This document shows positions 43,907 to 48,870 of a stretch of DNA of 48,870 nt, piece by piece. This DNA comes from Bacillus sp. cl95 (GTDB taxonomy: Bacteria > Bacillota > Bacilli > Bacillales > Cytobacillaceae): positions 1-48,870 of the forward strand of contig NZ_FOYF01000010.1 in assembly GCF_900115925.1 (NCBI RefSeq). The letters are read 5' to 3'. The notes below the pieces were generated by a model, which was not told where the DNA came from, made no database searches, and was given only the letters and a program-made list of their open reading frames with translations. How positions within the stretch are numbered: position 1 is the stretch's first letter; every line of letters begins with the position of its first letter. Both the position numbers and the translations under genes were made by a program.

Positions 43907-46087
43907 ATGGAAGAAAAATTAACGGACAAGCAAGAACAACATTTAAAGTTGATTGCAACGGAACAGAATTTTTCGATCAAACAAGTGCGCAATGTTATTT
44001 CCATGTTAAAAGAGGGGAATACGGTTCCGTTTATGGCGCGTTATCGTAAAGAGCAAACCGGTGCATTGGATGAAGTGCAGATTCGGGATATTATTGAACG
44101 TTGGCAATATATCGGAAACTTGGAACAAAGAAAAGATGAAGTTATCCGTTTGATTGGTGAACAAGGGAAATTAACGGATGAATTGCAATCTCAAATTGAA
44201 AAGGCATTAAAGTTACAAGAAATCGAAGACTTATATCGTCCATATAAGCAAAAGCGAAGAACGAAAGCAACGATTGCGAAAGAAAAAGGTCTAGAACCTT
44301 TTGCGGATTGGTTAATGACTTTTCCTCGTGAAGCTAATATAGAAGCAAAAGCAACCGAATTTATTTCGGAGGAAAAAGAAGTACTATCTGTTGAGGATGT
44401 CATAACAGGTGCTAAAGATATCATTGCCGAACGAGTATCTGATGACGCAGATGGACGTAAGTGGATAAGAACAGAGACATTCAAAAAGGGTACGGTCCAA
44501 TCTGTAGTTAAGGACGAGAGTAAAGACGAGAAAAAAGTATACGAAATGTACTATGAATATGAGGAGCCGGTAAATCGCATTGTGCCTCATCGTGTTCTAG
44601 CCCTGAACCGTGGTGAAAATGAAGACGTTCTTCGTGTAGCTATAAAGGTAGAAGCCGACTTTATACATAAATACCTTTCGAAAAAATGGGTCAAGTATTT
44701 GAATTCGCCAACTGCAAATATTGTGATGGAAGCAGTGGAAGATGGGTATAAACGCCTTATTCAACCATCTATTGAACGAGAAATTCGCAATGAGTTGACT
44801 GAAAAAGCCGAGGAACAAGCAATCCATATCTTTTCTGAGAATTTAAGAAATCTTTTGCTGCAGCCTCCGTTAAAAGGGAAAGTAGTACTTGGGGTCGATC
44901 CAGCTTATCGTACAGGATGTAAGTTAGCAGTTGTGGATGAGACGGGTAAACTTCTTAAGATTGATGTGATTTATCCGCATAAACCAGTGGCAAAAGAAAA
45001 AGAGGCGAAGGCTAAATTTATTCAAGTAGTAAAGGATTGCGGAGTTGAGATGGTGGCAATCGGGAACGGTACAGCTTCCCGTGAAACAGAACAATTTGTA
45101 TCTGAGATCCTGAAAGAGTTAGATAGGGAAATTTACTATATTATCGTTAACGAAGCGGGAGCGAGTGTTTACTCGGCTTCAGATCTTGCGCGCGAAGAAT
45201 TTCCCAACTTACAAGTTGAAGAGCGAAGCGGTGTCTCAATCGCTCGACGTCTACAAGACCCGCTTGCGGAATTGGTGAAAATTGACCCTAAATCAGTTGG
45301 AGTTGGTCAATATCAACATGACGTTTCACAAAAGAAACTATCAGATTCCTTAACGTTTGTTGTTGAAACGGCTGTTAACCAGGTAGGGGTAAATGTAAAT
45401 ACTGCGTCTTCCTCGCTTCTTCAATATGTAGCAGGATTATCGAAGACGGTGGCTAACAATATTGTTAAAAAGCGTGAGGAAGAAGGAAAGTTTACGAGTA
45501 GGGCGCAATTGAAAAAGATTCCTCGACTAGGGGCTAAAACGTATGAGCAGGCTATCGGATTCTTACGAGTGGTTGGTGGAAAAGAACCGCTTGATCGCAC
45601 GGGGATTCATCCTGAAAACTATTCAGAAGTTAAGGCGCTCTTAACAAGTCTAGGATTTACAACAAAAGATTTGGGTTCTGAAGCTTTGGTTAGTTCGTTG
45701 AATAAACTGGATTTACAAGCAACTTCCCAAGCGTTGAATATTGGGGAACTGACACTGAAAGATATCATTGAAGCTCTAGTAAAGCCTGAACGAGACCCGC
45801 GTGATGAACTTCCGGCACCGCTTCTAAAAAAAGACGTTCTTAAAATGGAAGACTTGAAGCCTGGGATGGAACTACAAGGGACAGTTAGAAACGTAGTTGA
45901 TTTCGGTGCATTTGTGGACATCGGAGTAAAGCAAGATGGGCTTGTCCATATTTCTAAGATCAGAAGGCAATTTGTAAAGCATCCAATGGATGTTGTATCC
46001 GTTGGTGACGTTGTAACCGTGTGGGTAGATTCAGTTGATACAAGCAAAGGAAGAGTATCATTGACGATGTTATCCCCTGCAGAATAA
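43907..46087 (+). CDS. tex: Tex-like RNA-binding transcription accessory protein
   Basis: 726 residues. The order is an N-terminal helical region (about 1-110, MLKEGNTVPFMARYRKEQTG), a central YqgF/RNase H-like domain (about 320-450, VLGVDPAYRTGCKLAVVD), tandem helix-hairpin-helix (about 490-560, NIVKKREEEGKFTSRAQL), and a C-terminal S1 RNA-binding domain (about 650-724, GTVRNVVDFGAFVDIGVKQD). It binds nucleic acid and influences transcription. ATG 43907 follows AGCGGAGGT. B. subtilis ydcI occupies the same place. Confidence 0.96.
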   Translation: MEEKLTDKQEQHLKLIATEQNFSIKQVRNVISMLKEGNTVPFMARYRKEQTGALDEVQIRDIIERWQYIGNLEQRKDEVIRLIGEQGKLTDELQSQIEKALKLQEIEDLYRPYKQKRRTKATIAKEKGLEPFADWLMTFPREANIEAKATEFISEEKEVLSVEDVITGAKDIIAERVSDDADGRKWIRTETFKKGTVQSVVKDESKDEKKVYEMYYEYEEPVNRIVPHRVLALNRGENEDVLRVAIKVEADFIHKYLSKKWVKYLNSPTANIVMEAVEDGYKRLIQPSIEREIRNELTEKAEEQAIHIFSENLRNLLLQPPLKGKVVLGVDPAYRTGCKLAVVDETGKLLKIDVIYPHKPVAKEKEAKAKFIQVVKDCGVEMVAIGNGTASRETEQFVSEILKELDREIYYIIVNEAGASVYSASDLAREEFPNLQVEERSGVSIARRLQDPLAELVKIDPKSVGVGQYQHDVSQKKLSDSLTFVVETAVNQVGVNVNTASSSLLQYVAGLSKTVANNIVKKREEEGKFTSRAQLKKIPRLGAKTYEQAIGFLRVVGGKEPLDRTGIHPENYSEVKALLTSLGFTTKDLGSEALVSSLNKLDLQATSQALNIGELTLKDIIEALVKPERDPRDELPAPLLKKDVLKMEDLKPGMELQGTVRNVVDFGAFVDIGVKQDGLVHISKIRRQFVKHPMDVVSVGDVVTVWVDSVDTSKGRVSLTMLSPAE

Positions 46088-46113
46088 TGGTGTAGGCTTG
46101 TCCTTATTACAAT

Positions 46114-46158
46114 AAAGAAAAACGAGGGCTGTTCTTATGATCAGTCCTTCGTTTCTTT
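46114..46158. terminator. Terminator shared by tex and cmpA ends
   Basis: A long imperfect stem (AAAGAAAAACGAGGGCTG with CAGTCCTTCGTTTCTTT) stops tex. The cmpA stop codon at 46141 lies inside it, so convergent transcripts overlap. Confidence 0.8.
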
Positions 46159-46272
46159 AGAAACAAGATCTTTCTTTCTGTAAAAAAACCAGCATTGGTT
46201 TAGTAGTTTGATTTGATAGCGATCTTTTTCATAGAAAGCTCTTTTCATTTGATTGCGAAACCATGTTGGCAT
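46141..46272 (-). CDS. cmpA: Cortex morphogenetic protein CmpA
   Basis: 43 residues on the minus strand, starting MPTWFRNQMKRAFYEKDRYQ, then IKLLNQCWFFYRKK. It matches the short sporulation protein CmpA, which in B. subtilis lies between the tex and ydcK homologues and checks proper coat and cortex assembly. A perfect TAGGAGG lies 8 nt before the ATG. It is shorter than most gene finders accept. The C-terminal tail (DLVSKETKD) is probably variable. Confidence 0.88.
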   Translation of the reverse strand: MPTWFRNQMKRAFYEKDRYQIKLLNQCWFFYRKKDLVSKETKD

Positions 46273-46405
46273 AAACGAACCTCCTAGTCGAAATCACTCT
46301 GTTATGGCCAAGGGAAGGTATGTTCATATCCTTAAAATCCATGTGGATTCTTCAGTTTATGCTATAATAGGTTGTCATGTTCATGATTAAAGTGGGGCGG
46401 GAATA

Positions 46406-46879
46406 TTGGAAGAACGAGAACTTCAAAGGTTAGTTGAAAACATATCGATTGAGTTTTTCGCTAAGCCGTTTCGACATAAAGCTATTTTTAATCCGAAATT
46501 AAGAACAACGGGTGGACGTTATTTATTACGTTCACACAATATAGAGATAAATAAGAAGTACTTAGAACAATTGGGTCATGATGAACTGGTAGGGATCATT
46601 AAACATGAGCTTTGCCATTATCACCTTCATATTGAGAAAAAAGGTTACCAGCATAGGGATGCGGATTTTAGAGAGTTATTAAAAAGGGTGGGTGCGCCAC
46701 GTTTTTGTAGTAAGCTACCCGAATCTTTGCCTAAAAAAAGAAGTGTGAAAATCATTATTTATCGTTGCAGTGGTTGCGGCCTGCAGTATAAACGGAGAAG
46801 GGCAATGGATACATCCCGCTACGTATGTGGAAAGTGCAGAGGTAAATTAGTGAAGTTATTGGAATGGAAAGAGGAGTAA
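46406..46879 (+). CDS. ydcK: SprT-like metalloprotease family protein
   Basis: 157 residues, the SprT-like fold. HELCHYHLH at 67-75 gives the zinc site HExxH. The C-terminus (about 114-145) is a zinc ribbon with paired cysteines CSGCG and CGKC. The start is TTG 46406 after GGGGCGGG. It lies downstream of cmpA as in B. subtilis (ydcK). Its substrate is unknown; SPRTN relatives act on DNA-bound proteins, but that role is not shown for this group. Confidence 0.92.
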   Translation: MEERELQRLVENISIEFFAKPFRHKAIFNPKLRTTGGRYLLRSHNIEINKKYLEQLGHDELVGIIKHELCHYHLHIEKKGYQHRDADFRELLKRVGAPRFCSKLPESLPKKRSVKIIIYRCSGCGLQYKRRRAMDTSRYVCGKCRGKLVKLLEWKEE

Positions 46880-46996
46880 ATCTTTGAATCCATATAATAT
46901 AGATGATATTTTCCACGTTGTATAAAGGGTAACAATTTCTGGAAATGCGATTATATCTGACTTTAAAAAACGGAGAAAAATTAATGTGAAATCGTC

Positions 46997-47025
46997 TTGA
47001 CTTTCATATTAGTCCTCATTATAAT
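46997..47025 (+). promoter_or_regulatory. Strong SigA promoter of the second tRNA cluster
   Basis: TTGACT, a 17-bp spacer and TATAAT, about 66 bp before tRNA-Asn. The gap from the SprT-like gene (46880-46996) holds no gene. Confidence 0.85.
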
Positions 47026-47032
47026 GTAAAGA

Positions 47033-47059
47033 GTCGATAAGGTGCTTCGCATCCTCGAC
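47033..47059 (+). other. Leader hairpin at the start of the tRNA transcript
   Basis: GTCGA pairs with TCGAC, enclosing GGTGC-TTC-GCATC (one G-T). No T-run follows. It is positioned at about +2 to +28 of the transcript. Confidence 0.55.
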
Positions 47060-47090
47060 TAAGCCAAATAAATGTATACCATTTAATTAT

Positions 47091-47165
47091 TCCGCAGTAG
47101 CTCAGTGGTAGAGCATTCGGCTGTTAACCGAACGGTCGTAGGTTCGAGTCCTACCTGCGGAGCCA
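47091..47165 (+). tRNA. tRNA-Asn (GTT)
   Basis: 75 nt, identical to the gene at 372, with encoded CCA. First gene of cluster 2. Confidence 0.97.
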
Positions 47166-47169
47166 TTAT

Positions 47170-47260
47170 GGGGAAGTACTCAAGAGGCTGAAGAGGCGCC
47201 CCTGCTAAGGGTGTAGGTCGGGTAACCGGCGCGAGGGTTCAAATCCCTCCTTCTCCGCCA
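47170..47260 (+). tRNA. tRNA-Ser (GCT)
   Basis: A 91-nt class II tRNA with a long variable arm, anticodon loop CTGCTAA (GCT) and encoded CCA. One G-T pair in the acceptor stem. Confidence 0.95.
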
Positions 47261-47278
47261 GATATATTTTATAAAAAT

Positions 47279-47350
47279 GGCCCCTTGGTCAAGCGGTTAA
47301 GACACCGCCCTTTCACGGCGGTAACACGGGTTCGAATCCCGTAGGGGTCA
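47279..47350 (+). tRNA. tRNA-Glu (TTC), no encoded CCA
   Basis: 72 nt with the same body as the copy at 587, but the discriminator A is followed by CTTTG, so CCA must be added post-transcriptionally. Confidence 0.95.
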
Positions 47351-47418
47351 CTTTGATATTTTAAAAAGATATGAAATTTGGTTCTGTGGTTTCATGGACA
47401 AACTTCATTCTTAAATAT

Positions 47419-47515
47419 GGTCCCGTGGTGTAGCGACGAGCGACACTACAGTGAATAAGCTACGAGTTGTCTCGACGCATCCGCTTCTTTGTAAAGGCAA
47501 GCAGAGGAAGAGACA
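47419..47515 (+). other. Truncated tRNA-Asp 5' part fused to module X (copy C)
   Basis: Bases 47419-47435 repeat the first 17 nt of tRNA-Asp. Then comes an 80-nt module (47436-47515) sharing ACGAGC, GCTACGAGTTGT and CTTTGTAAAG with copies A and B. Hairpin 1 is closed by AGC/GCT with an inner CACT/AGTG. Hairpin 2 is closed by TGTCTC/GAGACA with an inner GCTT/AAGC. The upstream spacer CATGGACAAACT (47393) recurs before the intact tRNA-Asp (47536) at the same 143-nt spacing. Function unknown. Confidence 0.7.
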
Positions 47516-47561
47516 GTTAATAAGTAAATTCGGAGCATGGACAAACTCACTTTTATGTTAC

Positions 47562-47637
47562 GGTCCCGTGGTGTAGCGGTTAACATGCCTGCCTGTCACG
47601 CAGGAGATCGCCGGTTCGATCCCGGTCGGGACCGCCA
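47562..47637 (+). tRNA. tRNA-Asp (GTC)
   Basis: 76 nt with acceptor GGTCCCG/CGGGACC, anticodon loop CTGTCAC (GTC) and encoded CCA. Confidence 0.97.
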
Positions 47638-47710
47638 CTTTTCTTATAAACTTATGTATAATGTAAGAAGTAAATGAGAAAAGTAATCTAGTGTAACAAA
47701 TTCAAATTAA

Positions 47711-47785
47711 TGGGCTATAGCCAAGCGGTAAGGCATCGCACTTTGACTGCGACATGCGTTGGTTCAAATCCAGCTAGCCCAGCCA
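47711..47785 (+). tRNA. tRNA-Gln (TTG)
   Basis: 75 nt, near-identical to the gene at 1036 (one G-to-A change in the T-loop, TTCAAATC), with encoded CCA. Confidence 0.97.
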
Positions 47786-47831
47786 TTTTTTATGAACATC
47801 TGACCTTCTAGTTTAGTATTCTAAAAGAAAT

Positions 47832-47925
47832 GAGCCATTAGCTCAGTTGGTAGAGCAACGAGCGTTTCTTCTATGAGAAGCTGCGAGTTGTGGAGTTTAC
47901 GTCTTGTAAAGAGGTAAACGGAACA
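47832..47925 (+). other. Truncated tRNA-Lys 5' half fused to module X (copy B)
   Basis: Bases 47832-47857 are the exact first 26 nt of tRNA-Lys. A 68-nt module (47858-47925) follows, with six differences from copy A, five of them in hairpin 1. The only other change is C to T in the apical loop of hairpin 2 (GCAA to GTAA, both GNRA). The preceding 38-nt spacer GAACATCTGACC... is repeated after the module, giving a 64-nt direct repeat at a 127-nt period (47794-47857 and 47921-47984). Confidence 0.78.
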
Positions 47926-47958
47926 TCTGACCATCTAGTTAAGGGTGCAAATGAGCAT

Positions 47959-48034
47959 GAGCCATTAGCTCAGTTGGTAGAGCATCTGACTTTTAATCAG
48001 AGGGTCGAAGGTTCGAGTCCTTCATGGCTCACCA
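47959..48034 (+). tRNA. tRNA-Lys (TTT), CCA encoded
   Basis: 76 nt with the same body as the copy at 1246, here with encoded CCA. Preceded by the truncated copy B. Confidence 0.97.
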
Positions 48035-48044
48035 TTTAAATATC

Positions 48045-48129
48045 GCGGGTGTGGCGGAATTGGCAGACGCACTAGACTTAGGATCTAGCGCCGCAAGGCG
48101 TGGGGGTTCGACTCCCTTCACCCGCACCA
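48045..48129 (+). tRNA. tRNA-Leu (TAG)
   Basis: An 85-nt class II tRNA, anticodon loop CTTAGGA (TAG), encoded CCA. Confidence 0.96.
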
Positions 48130-48191
48130 TTAAATTAGTCCTTGCAATATAGCAGGATAGATGATAAGATTGTCTTTGTCGCTAATCTAAT

Positions 48192-48277
<86 letters not shown>

Positions 48278-48286
48278 AAAAAAGTG

Positions 48287-48315
48287 TTGACAAAACAAAA
48301 TGACTTTTATATAAT
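48287..48315 (+). promoter_or_regulatory. Consensus promoter inside the tRNA cluster (rrn promoter)
   Basis: Perfect TTGACA, a 17-bp spacer and perfect TATAAT, between tRNA-Leu(GAG) and tRNA-Arg. It would drive tRNA-Arg-Pro-Gly plus the 16S operon. Confidence 0.9.
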
Positions 48316-48337
48316 AATAAAGTCGCTTATAAGAAAT

Positions 48338-48414
<77 letters not shown>

Positions 48415-48423
48415 TTTTTATAA

Positions 48424-48500
48424 CGGGAAGTAGCTCAGCTTGGTAGAGCACTTGGTTTGGGACCAAGGGGTCGCAGGTTCGAATCCTGTCTTCCCGACCA
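48424..48500 (+). tRNA. tRNA-Pro (TGG)
   Basis: 77 nt, acceptor CGGGAAG/CTTCCCG, anticodon TGG, encoded CCA. Confidence 0.97.
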
Positions 48501-48523
48501 TGCGAGTTCTCTCAATAATATAT

Positions 48524-48597
48524 GCGGGTGTAGTTTAATGGTAAAACCTCAGCCTTCCAAGCTGATGTCGTGAGTTCGATTCTCATCACCCGCTCCA
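48524..48597 (+). tRNA. tRNA-Gly (TCC)
   Basis: 74 nt, anticodon loop CTTCCAA (TCC), encoded CCA. Last tRNA before 16S. The following 110 nt is the 16S leader, with GTTCCTTGAAAACTAAAC typical of Bacillus rRNA spacers. Confidence 0.97.
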
Positions 48598-48710
48598 AAT
48601 TGTTCCTTGAAAACTAAACAAACAAAAATGTCAACAAAACAAGTAATAACAAGTGAAGGCAACTTCGTTGCTGGAACTTGCCAGAGTTAGTAATTGAGCT
48701 AATCTCACTC

Positions 48711-48870
48711 TTTATCGGAGAGTTTGATCCTGGCTCAGGACGAACGCTGGCGGCGTGCCTAATACATGCAAGTCGAGCGGATTGATGGGAGCTTGCTCCC
48801 TGATATCAGCGGCGGACGGGTGAGTAACACGTGGGCAACCTGCCTGTAAGACTGGGATAACTTCGGGAAA
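48711..48870 (+). rRNA. 16S ribosomal RNA, 5' end (partial)
   Basis: TTTATCGGAGAGTTTGATCC then TGGCTCAGGACGAACGCTGG is the universal 16S start. The V1 region GAGCGGATTGATGGGAGCTT follows. The gene continues past the right edge. Confidence 0.97.

Overview
The window is chromosomal DNA from a low-GC, endospore-forming Bacillaceae (Firmicutes). The evidence is A/T-rich codon use, strong GGAGG ribosome binding sites, SigW/RsiW, a complete RsbR-S-T-U-V-W-SigB-X operon, a Spo0E-like phosphatase and the spore-cortex protein CmpA. The stressosome-type sigB operon argues against the B. cereus group. I suspect a Peribacillus/Neobacillus-like relative of B. subtilis, but cannot prove the genus from this sequence alone.

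Layout. Bases 1-1465 are the tail of one rRNA operon: 23S 3' end, 5S, then tRNAs Asn-Thr(GGT)-Glu-Val-Thr(TGT)-Tyr-Gln-Lys-Ala and a terminator. The segment 1.9-10.6 kb holds arginase (rocF), a Spo0E-like small gene on the minus strand, the sigW-rsiW envelope-stress pair, then cdaA-cdaR-glmM and glmS with its ribozyme-riboswitch. These link c-di-AMP synthesis with glucosamine phosphate supply for the wall. The segment 11.0-27 kb is accessory: a PadR/DUF1700/DUF4097 module, a hydrolase, an RpiR regulator, a nucleoside transporter, a glutamate-type symporter, DedA, a multi-helix mechanosensitive channel protein, a lipid kinase, a putative small metalloprotease, a RodA/FtsW-type glycosyltransferase and MgtE.

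The segment 27.2-46.9 kb follows the B. subtilis ddl-murF-cshA-ydcA-acpS-ydcC-alr-ndoAI-ndoA-rsbRSTUVW-sigB-rsbX-tex-cmpA-ydcK order. It combines wall precursor synthesis (Ddl, MurF, Alr), the EndoA toxin-antitoxin pair and the general stress response. An esterase and UvsE are interleaved.

Bases 46997-48870 form a second tRNA/rRNA unit: a strong promoter, tRNAs Asn-Ser-Glu-Asp-Gln-Lys-Leu-Leu, an internal strong promoter, tRNAs Arg-Pro-Gly, then the 16S 5' end. The 47-kb block is therefore bracketed by two co-directional rRNA operons.

The most unusual signal lies inside the two tRNA clusters. In three places a full tRNA gene (Lys twice, Asp once) is preceded by a copy of its own 5' part. The rest of that copy is replaced by a conserved 68-80 nt module that appears able to fold into two hairpins. 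I do not recognise this arrangement. A second repeat family, a MITE-like palindromic element ending in GGCTCTGTTAAA/TTTAACAGAGCC, occurs as two long copies and four short remnants.
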